From Candidatus Krumholzibacteriota bacterium (GTDB lineage Bacteria > Krumholzibacteriota > Krumholzibacteriia > Krumholzibacteriales > Krumholzibacteriaceae): a DNA stretch of 53,360 nucleotides. Positions 24,900 through 33,252 of this stretch are shown in pieces (position 1 is the first letter of the stretch; each line of letters starts with the position of its first letter). The stretch covers positions 1-53,360 of the forward strand of contig JAFGEZ010000037.1 of assembly GCA_016931295.1 (NCBI GenBank), written 5' to 3'. Both the position numbers and the translations under genes were made by a program. Under the pieces are notes generated by a model. It had not been told where the DNA came from. It did no database searches and saw only the letters and a list, made by a program, of their open reading frames with translations.

Positions 24900-26765
24900 T
24901 CACTCGACGATGTTCGGTGTCACGAAGATCACGAGCTCCTGCTTCTTGGACGCCTGGCTCGTCGACGAGAAGAGGCGGCCGAGGAAGGGGATGTCCTTGA
25001 GGACCGGAACGCCTCGGACGACCTCGGTCTCGGTCTTCTTGATGAGACCGCCGATGACCGCCGTGTCGCCGTCGGAGACGATCACCCGCGTGTCGGCCTC
25101 GCTCGTCGAGATGATGACGCCGCCCTGGGCGGTCGACTCGCTCTGGAGCTCGGAGACCTCGGGATGCAGGTCGAGCGTGATCGTGCGATCGGCGTTCACA
25201 TGCGGAATCACCCGCAGCATGATGCCGATCTTGGTCAGCTCGGTGATCGGGTTCCCCGCCTCGTCGGCGACGATGAGGGGAATCTCCTTGCCGACGAGGA
25301 TGCTGGCCTCGCGGTTGTCCATGGTCGTGATCCGCGGATTGGAGATGATGTTCGCCTTGTTGCTCTTCTCGAGCATCTCGAGAATGGCGTTCAGCTCGCC
25401 CCACGAACGGACCGTGCCGAACTTGATCGTTCCCGAGCTCGACGCGATGTTCTCGGCGACGGACATGCTTCCGGTTCCGCCGACGCCCGACTTGTGGAGG
25501 TTGAGCAGGCCCCAGTTGATCCCGAGCTCGCGGGTGGCCTCGACGTCGACCTCGACGAGCTTGGCGTTGATGTCGACCTGGTGGTTCTTGCGGTCGAGAT
25601 CGGCGACCATCGCCTCGATCTTCATGATGTTCTTCTCGATATCGTTGACGATCAGGGAGTTGCTGCCGTAGTCGACGTCGATCTTGCCTCGGCTGCTCAC
25701 GACGTTCTGCAGCGCCTGCTTGAGCTCGTCGGCGTTGGCGTTGTTGACGAAGATGATCCGCGTCACGAGCGGAAGCAGCTCGTCCTTCTTCTTGCCGGCC
25801 GTCTGCAGCTCGAGCTCCTCCTGCAGGAGGCTCTTCATCTCGGCGACCCTGATCATTCCGTATTCCTCGCGATAGCCGTACCCGTTGGCCTTCAGAAGAA
25901 TGTCGAGGGCCTCTTCCCACGGCGCGTCCGTGATGTGGACGTGCACCTCCCCCTTGACTTCCTTGCCGTAGACGATGTTGATGCCGGCGAAATCGCCGAT
26001 CGTCCGGAGCACGGTCTTGATGTCGGCGCCCTGCGCGTCGATCGTGATGCGCCGCGCCGCCATCCCGGCGCCGCCGCCGGCGGCGGGGGCGCCGCGCGTG
26101 TAGGCGTCGTTCCAGGGCAGGTTCTCGTCGACGGGCATGACCGTCCTCTCGGACGGCGTCGGGTCCTCGGCAACGGCCGGGGCGGTCTCGACGACCCACG
26201 GGGATTCCTCGACGGGCGCGGGCACGGGCTCCTCGGCTGGAGAGGCTCCCTGCTTGTGTCCGCCTCTCGCGGGAACGACGACCGGCAGGACGGGTCCCAT
26301 CGCGGCCGTGTTCAGGATGGGCGGCGAGGAGACGGATCTCCCGGCGCCTGCCGCCGTCTCGACGGGGGCAGCGGTCGAGATCTCGACGACCCGCATGCCC
26401 TTCTCGTCGAACATGCGCCAGTCGGCCCTCGCCGCGAGATCGACGACGATACGGCTGATCATGACGGGATCGTACTGGAACTGGCTCGTTCTCACGTTCG
26501 AGACCAGCGCGTTGTCCATCGGTCCGGAGACGCCGTCGATCGCGTGCTTCGCGCCGATGCAGTCCACGACCAGGCGGTCGGGGCCGTCCATGCGGAAGAC
26601 CTTGAATTCGACGTCACCGGCCGTGCTGATCTCGAGCCGCACCGTGCCATCCCCCGGCACCACCGTGAGACCGTTTATCTCGTTCACGGTCCCGGCGGAG
26701 AGGCCGAAGAGCGGCAGCATCACGGCAGCGAGGACAGCCAGGGCGATTCTGCGGATCGCTGTCAT
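24900..26765 (-). CDS. pilQ: Type IV pilus secretin, 621 aa
   Basis: Forms the outer-membrane ring through which the pilus passes. Order of parts: signal peptide (about 1-25), AMIN domain (about 30-125) for peptidoglycan binding, a Pro/Glu/Val-rich linker, a secretin N0/STN domain (RRITIDAQGADIKTVLRTIG), an N1-type domain (IIFVNNANADELKQAL), and the secretin barrel domain ending VPVLKDIPFLGRLFSS and LVIFVTPNIVE. Only one AMIN domain is clear, where many PilQ have two or more. ATG 26765 overlaps the pilP stop (TGATG); a GTG 3 nt earlier is also possible, both behind AAGGAGAATC. Last gene of the pilM-N-O-P-Q assembly operon. Confidence 0.94.
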   Translation of the reverse strand: MTAIRRIALAVLAAVMLPLFGLSAGTVNEINGLTVVPGDGTVRLEISTAGDVEFKVFRMDGPDRLVVDCIGAKHAIDGVSGPMDNALVSNVRTSQFQYDPVMISRIVVDLAARADWRMFDEKGMRVVEISTAAPVETAAGAGRSVSSPPILNTAAMGPVLPVVVPARGGHKQGASPAEEPVPAPVEESPWVVETAPAVAEDPTPSERTVMPVDENLPWNDAYTRGAPAAGGGAGMAARRITIDAQGADIKTVLRTIGDFAGINIVYGKEVKGEVHVHITDAPWEEALDILLKANGYGYREEYGMIRVAEMKSLLQEELELQTAGKKKDELLPLVTRIIFVNNANADELKQALQNVVSSRGKIDVDYGSNSLIVNDIEKNIMKIEAMVADLDRKNHQVDINAKLVEVDVEATRELGINWGLLNLHKSGVGGTGSMSVAENIASSSGTIKFGTVRSWGELNAILEMLEKSNKANIISNPRITTMDNREASILVGKEIPLIVADEAGNPITELTKIGIMLRVIPHVNADRTITLDLHPEVSELQSESTAQGGVIISTSEADTRVIVSDGDTAVIGGLIKKTETEVVRGVPVLKDIPFLGRLFSSTSQASKKQELVIFVTPNIVE

Positions 26766-27241
26766 CACGATTCTCCTTTTCCCTTCGTGTTCTCCAGGCG
26801 GAGGGTGACACTGGTTGTCTGTCCGAACATCGTCACTCTCGCGACGAGGTTGCGATCGCCGATCGATACGACGGAGCCGTTCCGCACGGGATCGCCCGAC
26901 TTCAGTATGTATCCGTACCCGTTGTTGTCCTCGAGCATCGCGTACTTCTCGAGACCGCCGGTCAGGACGCCGACGAGTTTGACGCCGTAGATGTCGACGA
27001 GCTCGAATTCGCCTTCCTCGAACTCGCCCGAAACAAGGCTCCGGAAGGGATCCCTGCGATTGAAGGCCTGGTAGTAATAGCGCTTCTCCCGCAGGTTCTG
27101 CTGTTCGGCGCTGCCCGCGCTTTCGCTTTCCCCGGCGGCCACCGCGAAGGGGATGAGCACGCTCGTCACGAACAGGAGACCCGCGATGGCGGCCCCGGGA
27201 AGACGGAGCGACCTACGAACGCTGCTTCTCCGTACTTTCAT
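26765..27241 (-). CDS. pilP: Type IV pilus assembly protein PilP, 158 aa
   Basis: Inner-membrane-anchored periplasmic protein that links the PilN/PilO platform to the secretin. A basic N-terminus and a hydrophobic segment (about 17-38) are followed by AFNRRDPFRSLV, the PilP signature, and a beta domain with GVLTGGLEKYAMLEDNNGYGYILKSGD. Typical PilP is a lipoprotein, but I see no lipobox Cys here, so it is probably held by an uncleaved anchor. The start is uncertain: ATG 27241 overlaps pilO by 29 nt and GTG codons at 27253 and 27256 are alternatives. The stop overlaps the pilQ start. Confidence 0.88.
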   Translation of the reverse strand: MKVRRSSVRRSLRLPGAAIAGLLFVTSVLIPFAVAAGESESAGSAEQQNLREKRYYYQAFNRRDPFRSLVSGEFEEGEFELVDIYGVKLVGVLTGGLEKYAMLEDNNGYGYILKSGDPVRNGSVVSIGDRNLVARVTMFGQTTSVTLRLENTKGKGES

Positions 27242-27839
27242 CAGCCGTCTCACCACCTTCCAGGAGCGTGTATGCCGTCATGACCATCTCGGCCTCGATC
27301 GTATGGCTCGTTACGACCTTGCCCTTCTCCCCCGGCTGCTCCGCATAGGGACTGATATGCATGTTGCTCACGTTGATGATCCGGTCGAGATTGGCGACCT
27401 TCGAGAGGAAGGCGCCGAGTTCGTGGTACTGGCCGCGCACCCTGATCTTGACCGGATTCTCCTTGATGAACTCCCTGGCGACGACCGGCTGCGGCTCGAA
27501 GAGCATGAACTCGACGCCCGCCTGGTTGCCCGCCCGGGTGACCTTGCGCAGCAGCCTGGCGACCTCCTCCTGCTGCGGGAGGAGGCTCTGGGCGGCCACC
27601 CACTTCACGTGGAGCCGTTCGTACTCCTCCTCGAGCCTCGCCAGGTCGCCGACGGTCTTGCGCGCCTTCTCCAGCTCGGCCGCCATCTTCTCGTACTCCC
27701 CGGAGAGAGTCTCGTGCTTGGCCTTCATGGGCCCGTAGAAGAAGGGCAGGAACGAGGTGAAGAAATAGACGTACCCGATCATCATCAGCAGGATGGCGAC
27801 GATGATCGATTTCTGTACCTGCGGATCCTTGAAATCCAT
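27213..27839 (-). CDS. pilO: Type IV pilus assembly protein PilO, 208 aa
   Basis: Partner of PilN in the inner-membrane alignment complex. A short cytoplasmic start (MDFKDPQVQKS) precedes one transmembrane helix (about 12-32), a coiled-coil stretch rich in Glu/Lys/Leu (about 40-95) with LLPQQEEVARLL, and a ferredoxin-like domain with KIRVRGQYHELGAFLSKVANL, the PilO hallmark. The gene ends inside the pilP 5' region and begins 16 nt after pilN. Confidence 0.93.
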   Translation of the reverse strand: MDFKDPQVQKSIIVAILLMMIGYVYFFTSFLPFFYGPMKAKHETLSGEYEKMAAELEKARKTVGDLARLEEEYERLHVKWVAAQSLLPQQEEVARLLRKVTRAGNQAGVEFMLFEPQPVVAREFIKENPVKIRVRGQYHELGAFLSKVANLDRIINVSNMHISPYAEQPGEKGKVVTSHTIEAEMVMTAYTLLEGGETADESTEKQRS

Positions 27840-27855
27840 TGCCGTGACCTCGTTT

Positions 27856-28410
27856 CTACTGCGGCAGAGCGTTCGCGCTCAGCGTGAACTTCATGACCTG
27901 CCGGTCCTTGATCTGACCCATCTCGGCGATCGTGAGATCGACCTGCGTGAAGAGGCCGCTCGTCTCGAGGTTGCTGATCATGTCGGCGACCGTGTAGTTC
28001 GAGAAGGTGACCCCGTCTATCGAGTACCGGTTCGGCGAGAGCTCCTGGATGTCGGTCAGCCAGCAGTTCTCGGGCGTCTTCATGGAGATGTCGTTGAGCA
28101 GCTTCACGCGGAAGTACCGGTGCCGATCGAGCGAGGTGATGAGGTTGAGCCGGCGGTCGACCTCCTCGCGCTCGCGCGTGATCTGCTTGATCTTGGCGAG
28201 CTGCGGGGCGAGCTTGCGCGACTCCTCCTTGGCCGTCTCGATCTTCCCCTCGAGCACGCGCACCTGGTGGTGCTGCATGAAACCGATCACGAGGATGGCG
28301 GCGAAGAAGACGACGACCCCGGCCACGAGATAGACTGTCGACATCTCCGGCAGGCGGAACTCGCGCTTCTTCGCGCGCTCTTCCGGTGGCAGCAGGTTGA
28401 TCCTGATCAT
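27856..28410 (-). CDS. pilN: Type IV pilus assembly protein PilN, 184 aa
   Basis: Inner-membrane protein whose cytoplasmic N-terminus docks into PilM. It starts MIRINLLPPEERAKKREF, the conserved INLLP PilM-binding motif, then one transmembrane helix (about 28-48), a coiled coil, and a periplasmic domain with LNDISMKTPENCWLTDI and VTFSNYTVADMISNLE. Start ATG 28410 overlaps the pilM stop (TAATG), consistent with equal, coupled synthesis of the two partners. Confidence 0.94.
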   Translation of the reverse strand: MIRINLLPPEERAKKREFRLPEMSTVYLVAGVVVFFAAILVIGFMQHHQVRVLEGKIETAKEESRKLAPQLAKIKQITREREEVDRRLNLITSLDRHRYFRVKLLNDISMKTPENCWLTDIQELSPNRYSIDGVTFSNYTVADMISNLETSGLFTQVDLTIAEMGQIKDRQVMKFTLSANALPQ

Positions 28411-29552
28411 TATTTCCCCGCCTTTCTCAGAGCAAGGCCGATACCGACGGTCAACAGCGGAGCGATGCTGTCGATATCCTCCTCGAACCCGTCCGTCACG
28501 CTCTCGTCGTACTCGATCCCGTCGAGGGGATTGTGGATCGACGGCATGATGCCGTGCTTCTCGGCGATGATCTCGGCCAGGAAGGGGATACGCGCTCCGC
28601 CGCCGCTCAGGACGATCCGGTCGATCGTCTCGGCGTCTCCCGCCGTCTTCAGGAACGAGATGCTCCGCTCGATCCCCAGCGAGAGATCGCTGGAGCAGCT
28701 CTTGATGATCTCCTTGATCTTCTGCTCGTCCCGGCCGCCCAGATCGCCGGAGACGATCCTCACCGCATCCTCGTATCCGACGCCGAGTTCCTTCTGGAAG
28801 GCCTCGACGAAGGAGTTGGTGCCGATACTGATATCGCGGGTGAAGTGGGGACAGTCGTTCTGGATGATGTTGAGATTGGTCACGTCCGAGCCGATGTTGA
28901 TCAGGCCGACGACCTTCCCCTCCTCATCGACCGGCGGAAGGTCCTCCTCGCCCGTGATCTCGTCTTCCGCGCCCCCGGCCCCGGCGGCGCCGTCGGCGAA
29001 GACCGAAGCGTTCCGCTCGAAGCAGTTCTGGACGGCGAAGGAATCGACGTCGATGATCCGGGGATTGAGGCCCGCCTCGCGGATCAACTCGGCGTGCATG
29101 TTGACCATGTCCTTCTTCGCCGCGACGAGAAGGACTTCCATCTGGTTGGCGCCGATGTCCTCTCGGAGGATCTGGAAATCGAGGCAGACGTCGTCGATGT
29201 CGAATGGGACGTGCTGCTCGGCTTCCCAGAAGATCGCTTCCTGCGCGTCCTCCGGCGGCATCTTGTCCATGACGACCTTCTTGACGATGACGGCCCGGCC
29301 CGAGACCGCGGAAACGACGTCGGTCGTCTGGATCCCGGCCTGCTCGAAGCATTCGCGGATGCCGTCCACGACGAGGTTCCGGTCCATGATCTCGCCTTCG
29401 ACGATCGCCTCCGGGAGCAACCGGGTGAACCCGAGTTTGACGATCCGGGGAACGGCCCCCGAATGATCGATCTCGACGACCTTGATCAGGCTGGATCCGA
29501 TATCGAGCCCCACCGTCGTCGTGTTCTTCCTGAGGAACGGTAAAGAGATCAT
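28410..29552 (-). CDS. pilM: Type IV pilus actin-like protein PilM, 380 aa
   Basis: Cytoplasmic FtsA/actin-like ATP-binding protein of the pilus platform. Actin-fold motifs: VGLDIGSSLIKVVEI at the N-terminus, LINIGSDVTNLNI in the middle and VLSGGGARIPFL near the C-terminus. The hydrophilic insert FADGAAGAGGAEDEITGEED before the second phosphate loop is longer than usual and is probably a surface loop. The ribosome-binding site is weak (AAAGG). A sigma54 promoter lies 116 nt upstream of the start codon by prediction, so this gene opens the M-N-O-P-Q transcript. Confidence 0.94.
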   Translation of the reverse strand: MISLPFLRKNTTTVGLDIGSSLIKVVEIDHSGAVPRIVKLGFTRLLPEAIVEGEIMDRNLVVDGIRECFEQAGIQTTDVVSAVSGRAVIVKKVVMDKMPPEDAQEAIFWEAEQHVPFDIDDVCLDFQILREDIGANQMEVLLVAAKKDMVNMHAELIREAGLNPRIIDVDSFAVQNCFERNASVFADGAAGAGGAEDEITGEEDLPPVDEEGKVVGLINIGSDVTNLNIIQNDCPHFTRDISIGTNSFVEAFQKELGVGYEDAVRIVSGDLGGRDEQKIKEIIKSCSSDLSLGIERSISFLKTAGDAETIDRIVLSGGGARIPFLAEIIAEKHGIMPSIHNPLDGIEYDESVTDGFEEDIDSIAPLLTVGIGLALRKAGK

Positions 29553-29679
29553 GTGTGCACCAACCTTTTGCTCATCTGCAACGCGTCGGATCGGCCGCGA
29601 ATGACGGACGAAACGTTTTATTGTCAGTCACTTGTCCCGTTTCATGGCTGTAACGCTGGCTGTTCGTAACCGAGGTATC

Positions 29680-29694
29680 GCAACAAGCGTGCCA
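29680..29694 (-). promoter_or_regulatory. Sigma54 (-24/-12) promoter of pilM-N-O-P-Q
   Basis: On the minus strand TGGCAC-GCTTG-TTGC (29694-29680) matches the sigma54 consensus exactly in both boxes, with the GG and GC 10 nt apart as required. Predicted start near 29668, leaving a leader of about 116 nt. Consistent with control by the NtrC-type PilR encoded nearby. Confidence 0.85.
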
Positions 29695-29716
29695 ACGCAG
29701 GATCGCGCAAGTATCA

Positions 29717-29748
29717 CATAACAGGCTGTAATCCATGATGTTATGGAT
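29717..29748. promoter_or_regulatory. Nested inverted repeats upstream of the pilM promoter
   Basis: CATAACA (29717-29723) and TGTTATG (29739-29745) form one inverted repeat; ATCCAT (29731-29736) and ATGGAT (29743-29748) form another that overlaps it. Centre is about 63 nt upstream of the predicted transcription start. A regulator-binding site is possible; no partner is identified. Confidence 0.4.
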
Positions 29749-29784
29749 GCCGCGATGAGCCGCGTCCCGTCGGTGCGGCGGAAC

Positions 29785-29797
29785 TGCACGAAATCAG
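29785..29797 (-). promoter_or_regulatory. Candidate activator site, CTGATTTCGTGCA, near pilM promoter
   Basis: Minus-strand CTGATTTCGTGCA lies about 123 nt upstream of the predicted pilM start and sits in TGCAC-N7-GTGCA symmetry. Close variants lie upstream of the pilA and pilB sigma54 promoters, which suggests an enhancer element for PilR. Inference from three sites only. Confidence 0.4.
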
Positions 29798-29817
29798 TGC
29801 AATACCGCCGGCCAAGC

Positions 29818-30585
29818 TCAGAGGCGTCCGAGATACCAGGCGAGGATACGGGAGCCGAGAAAGAGGCAGCACCCGGCGGCCGGGGCGAGAAAGGAGCCGA
29901 AGGCCACCTTCGCACTTCCGCCGGCGCCGGTCCGTCGCATCAGGGCGACCCCGTAGATCGATCCGAAGAAGGAAGCGATGAGGATCACCGGAACGACCAT
30001 CCGGACGCCGAGGAAGGCCCCGATCATCGCCATCAGCTTGATGTCGCCCCCCCCCATCCCCTCCGCGTGCCTGACGAGGCGGTAGAGGACGCCGACGAGC
30101 CAGAGGCCGCCGCCTCCGACGACGACGCCCAGCGCCGAGTCGAGAAGGTCGATCGATGGGGAGACGGCGCTCCATGCGACGCCGACGAGAATGAAGGGAA
30201 GGCTGATCTCGTCGGGAATGATCCGGTGTTCCCAGTCGATCAGGGTGACGGCGAGGAGGGCCATGAGAAAGGCGTATGCGAAGACCGCGTCCACCCCGGC
30301 CCCGTATCGCCGCAAACAGAGCACGGCGAGCACGCCGCCGAGCAGCTCGACGACGGGGTAACGCGGCGAGATGGCGCCCCCGCAGCCGCGGCAGCGTCCC
30401 CGAAGCGCGAGCCAGCCGAGCACGGGGACGTTCTCGTGCCACGCGATCGGCCGCCCGCATGCCGGGCAGGCCGATCGCGGGCGGACGACGGATCGGCCGA
30501 GCGGGAGGCGGTAGACGACGACGTTGAGAAAGGAACCCGCCATGAGTCCGAAGAGCGCCGCGACGACGTACGGATACCAGTTCAT
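29818..30585 (-). CDS. pilD: Prepilin peptidase / N-methyltransferase, 255 aa
   Basis: Aspartic membrane protease that cleaves the prepilin leader and methylates the new N-terminus. The N-terminal half has the two-pair Cys motif CPACGRPIAWHENVP ... CRGCGG (C40, C43, C65, C68). The peptidase half has the catalytic aspartates D117 in LIDWEH and D181 in GMGGGDIK. About seven to eight transmembrane helices are visible, beginning with YVVAALFGLMAGSFLNVVVY. The ATG overlaps the stop of the TPR gene (ATGA) behind GGGGGAGGAGACG. Confidence 0.95.
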   Translation of the reverse strand: MNWYPYVVAALFGLMAGSFLNVVVYRLPLGRSVVRPRSACPACGRPIAWHENVPVLGWLALRGRCRGCGGAISPRYPVVELLGGVLAVLCLRRYGAGVDAVFAYAFLMALLAVTLIDWEHRIIPDEISLPFILVGVAWSAVSPSIDLLDSALGVVVGGGGLWLVGVLYRLVRHAEGMGGGDIKLMAMIGAFLGVRMVVPVILIASFFGSIYGVALMRRTGAGGSAKVAFGSFLAPAAGCCLFLGSRILAWYLGRL

Positions 30586-31271
30586 CTCGTCTCCTCCCCC
30601 TCCCCGTCAGGCCGGCGGATCTCCTTTTCGAGGCGATCGAGGTACCGCCTGGCCAGTTCATCCCTGATGTAGGGGTCCTCCGAGGTCCGCGCCAGGTCGT
30701 CCCACATCGCGATGGCCGCCTCGCGGTCCCCCGCCTTCGCGGCGACGAACGCGGCGAACCGCTTGGCCAGCTCGTCGGCCCCCGGCATCCTCGCCGCCTC
30801 GCCGAAAAGCCTGGCCGCCTCACGGTAGTCGCGCGCGTCGACGTAGTGGAGGAAGCCGTTCTCGAAGACGAGCCACCAGTTGTTTGGATTGGCCGCGATC
30901 CCCTTCTCGAGGAAACGGATCCCCTCGTCGAAGCTGCCGAGATCCTCGACGATGATCATCGCGCCGAAGAGGTAGGCGAAAACGAACTGCGGGTCGAGAT
31001 CGGTGATCACCTCGACGAGGCGGCTGAAGAGCGCCAGGTCGTTCTCCCCCCCGCGGTAGGACCCGTAGTACTGCACCGTCCTGAACCACAGGACGTCGGC
31101 CGCGAGGTTGCGGTACTCGAGGGCCGCCTGCTCCATGAACCGTCCGGAGGGGAGGTAGAGGACCTCCTGCTCGCGCTGCCGCGCGGCGAGGGGCTCGACC
31201 CGCAGGGCGGCGACGAACAAAAGCATCAGGGCCGCGGCCCCGACGAGCGAGAGTCCGATACGCGTCCGCAT
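30582..31271 (-). CDS. Membrane-anchored TPR-like protein in the pil cluster, 229 aa
   Basis: One N-terminal hydrophobic segment (about 5-25) is followed by helical repeats, including FVFAYLFGAMIIVEDLGSFDEGIRFLEKG and NGFLHYVDARDYREAARLFGEAARM, that read as divergent tetratricopeptide repeats. The segment YRNLAADVLWFRTVQYYG looks conserved in character. The position between the ABC permease and pilD, with tight coupling to both (9-nt gap and ATGA overlap), implies a role in pilus biogenesis or its export accessory system, probably as a scaffold. It occupies the place of a third pilG/H/I-type accessory gene of Myxococcus. ATG 31271 has AGGAGG at 5 nt; an in-frame GTG at 31277 is less likely. 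Confidence 0.7.
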   Translation of the reverse strand: MRTRIGLSLVGAAALMLLFVAALRVEPLAARQREQEVLYLPSGRFMEQAALEYRNLAADVLWFRTVQYYGSYRGGENDLALFSRLVEVITDLDPQFVFAYLFGAMIIVEDLGSFDEGIRFLEKGIAANPNNWWLVFENGFLHYVDARDYREAARLFGEAARMPGADELAKRFAAFVAAKAGDREAAIAMWDDLARTSEDPYIRDELARRYLDRLEKEIRRPDGEGEETR

Positions 31272-31280
31272 CCCCACCTC

Positions 31281-32048
31281 CTAGGCGAACTCGTGCCGCC
31301 GGAAGACGAGCCAGGCGAAGTACAGCACGACGCCGACGTAGACGAGCCCGTAGAGGACCGGTGCGACGAGGTCGCCCGGCGACCACGGAAGGCCGTGCAC
31401 CGCCTCGTGCCGCAGGTTGAAGACGGCGAGATTCGGCATCAGGTAGTAGACGGCGTCGGTCACGCGCGCGAACGCGCCGCCTCCGAACTTCTGCGCGAAG
31501 ACACGCAGGTCGCCGCTCAAACTCCCCGCGACGAAGATGCACAGCGAGAAGAAGGAGGTGAGGATCGGCGTCGTGAAGGTGCTGAAGAAGACCGTCACGG
31601 CGCACATCACCGTCATCTCCACGCAGGAGAGCAGGACGGCGGCGAAGATGGCGCCGCCGGGGCGGCCTCCCGTGAAGAGGATCATGCAGGCGAGCAACGC
31701 CGTCATGACCGCCGTCATCAGGAATACGGCCGCCGCGAGGCCGGCGAACTTGCCCGCGACGTACTCGAGGCGCGACACGGGGCGCGTCAGCACGATGTAG
31801 ACGGCCCGCTTTTCCACCTCCTTGTGCACGAGGACGCTCCCCACCATGACCGCGGTGAGCACGCCGAGGATCGAGATCCCGGCGAGCCCGACGTCGGTCA
31901 TCACCTTCATCCGCGCGCCGATGGCGAGCGGCGAGAGCACCCAGGTGCTCGCCATGAGGATCCCGCCGAAGAGCAGCGCGACGAAAACGAGCTTCTCCCG
32001 CACCGATTCGCGGAAGGTGCAGAGAGCGATCGATAGTATCCGCGTCAT
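31281..32048 (-). CDS. ABC-2 type transporter permease in the pil cluster, 255 aa
   Basis: Integral membrane protein with about six hydrophobic segments (for example LVFVALLFGGILMAS, GLAGISILGVLTAVMVGSVLV, FAGLAAAVFLMTAVMTALLA). It has the family motif KEVEKRAVYIVLTRPVSRLEY in the first cytoplasmic loop. The start overlaps the stop of the adjacent ATPase by 4 nt (ATGA), so they form one transporter. Myxococcus xanthus has ABC-transporter genes (pilG/H/I) at this position between pilA and pilD that are needed for pilus formation; by position this is the permease of that system. Transported substrate unknown. Confidence 0.85.
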   Translation of the reverse strand: MTRILSIALCTFRESVREKLVFVALLFGGILMASTWVLSPLAIGARMKVMTDVGLAGISILGVLTAVMVGSVLVHKEVEKRAVYIVLTRPVSRLEYVAGKFAGLAAAVFLMTAVMTALLACMILFTGGRPGGAIFAAVLLSCVEMTVMCAVTVFFSTFTTPILTSFFSLCIFVAGSLSGDLRVFAQKFGGGAFARVTDAVYYLMPNLAVFNLRHEAVHGLPWSPGDLVAPVLYGLVYVGVVLYFAWLVFRRHEFA

Positions 32049-33028
32049 CGTGCCACCCCCGTTCCCGCGGCGATCCCGGCCGCCGCCCGTTCGCCTTCCG
32101 GGCCGCCGGCCGCGTTGATCTCGTCGAGGAATACCTCCTCGAGCGACCGGTGCCGGTTGGCGATCCGGAGCACCTCCGCGCCGCCGTTGTAGAGATGCGT
32201 CACGACGGTCCTGACGAACGCGCCGGAGCGCACGACGAGGAAGATCTCCCCGCCCCGCGTCTTCGACGAGACGAGATAGTCGGCCACGGCCTCGATCCGC
32301 TCGGGCGCCGCGCCGCGGGCGACGATCTCCACCTGCCCCTCGCCGAGCCGGCCCAGTTCACCGAGCCCGATCGTGCGCGCGATGCGTCCGTCACGGATGA
32401 TCAGCGTGCGGTCGCAGAGAGCCTCCATGTCGGGCAGTATGTGGGAGGAGAAGAAGATCGTCCGTCCGCGGCGACGCAGGTCGACCAGGATGTCCCGCAC
32501 CATCACGCGGCCGAGCGGGTCGAGCCCGGAGAAGGGCTCGTCGAGGATGACGAGATCGGGATCGTGGAGCACGGCCTGCGCGAGCCCCGCCCGCTGCGTC
32601 ATCCCCTTGGAGAAGCTCCTGAGCCGCTTGCCCTCGTGTCCGGCGAGCCCGACCGTCTCGACGACCTCGCCGATCCTGTGCCGGAGACGCCTCCCCCCCA
32701 GGCCGCTCAACCGTCCACAGAAGGAGAGGAACTCGCCGAGGGTCAGGTGGGGATGGAAGTAGGGGGATTCGGGGAGGTAACCGACCCGGCCCATCGCTTT
32801 GCCTTCCCCCGCCTGGCGGTCGAAGATCGTCACCGAGCCGGCGTCCGGGCAAATCAGGCCGAGCAGTATCTTGATCGTCGTCGTCTTGCCCGCGCCGTTG
32901 GGACCGAGGAACCCGAGGATCTCCCCGGGGCCCGCCTCGAAGGAGACGCCGTGGAGCACCTCGCGCTTCCTGAGCGACATGTCGCCCCGGAAGGATTTCC
33001 GCACATCGTTCGCTCTGAGGATCGTCAT
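32045..33028 (-). CDS. ABC transporter ATPase in the pil cluster, 327 aa
   Basis: Nucleotide-binding subunit: Walker A GPNGAGKTTT (about 43-52), signature FSKGMTQR (the usual SGG is replaced by SKG, frequent in ABC-2 ATPases), Walker B LVILDEP, D-loop SGLDP and switch His in SSHIL. After about residue 225 a C-terminal extension (VEIVARGAAPERIEAVADYL ... SLEEVFLDEINA) is typical of ABC-2 exporters of the CcmA/NatA group. It pairs with the overlapping permease gene. It follows pilA after a terminator-like hairpin, so it is expressed either by read-through from the pilA promoter or from a promoter I could not find in 33029-33190. Confidence 0.88.
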   Translation of the reverse strand: MTILRANDVRKSFRGDMSLRKREVLHGVSFEAGPGEILGFLGPNGAGKTTTIKILLGLICPDAGSVTIFDRQAGEGKAMGRVGYLPESPYFHPHLTLGEFLSFCGRLSGLGGRRLRHRIGEVVETVGLAGHEGKRLRSFSKGMTQRAGLAQAVLHDPDLVILDEPFSGLDPLGRVMVRDILVDLRRRGRTIFFSSHILPDMEALCDRTLIIRDGRIARTIGLGELGRLGEGQVEIVARGAAPERIEAVADYLVSSKTRGGEIFLVVRSGAFVRTVVTHLYNGGAEVLRIANRHRSLEEVFLDEINAAGGPEGERAAAGIAAGTGVAR

Positions 33029-33193
33029 GACGCTCGCTTCCGTCTTCCGGTCACCGTTCCGGCCGCGTCCGGCAGGAAACCGTTCACCCTTCCCCGAAAG
33101 GGGCGGAAAACCTGCCGCTCGACGGGCGTTCTCTCCACTGTGCGTCGGAAGTTGCAGGAAGCGTACCGGCCGCGCAAACGGGCGGCCGGGAAT

Positions 33194-33225
33194 GAAAAGA
33201 GGGGACGGCCCGCGTGAGCCGCCCC
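33194..33225 (-). terminator. Terminator-like hairpin after pilA
   Basis: GGGGACGGC (33201-33209) and GCCGCCCC (33218-33225) pair with one bulge. On the minus strand it runs into TCTTTTC. It would end most pilin transcripts and let a fraction through to the ABC genes. A second GC hairpin (CCGGCCGC ... GCGGCCGG, about 33167-33190) follows. Confidence 0.65.
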
Positions 33226-33252
33226 CCTTGATGTCACGTTCCGCAGAGGTTT

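Noticed and set aside
29628-29915. Small 95-codon gene on the minus strand upstream of pilM
   Set aside because: It overlaps the 3' end of pilD in another frame and covers the sigma54 promoter and the inverted repeats. The product resembles no family.
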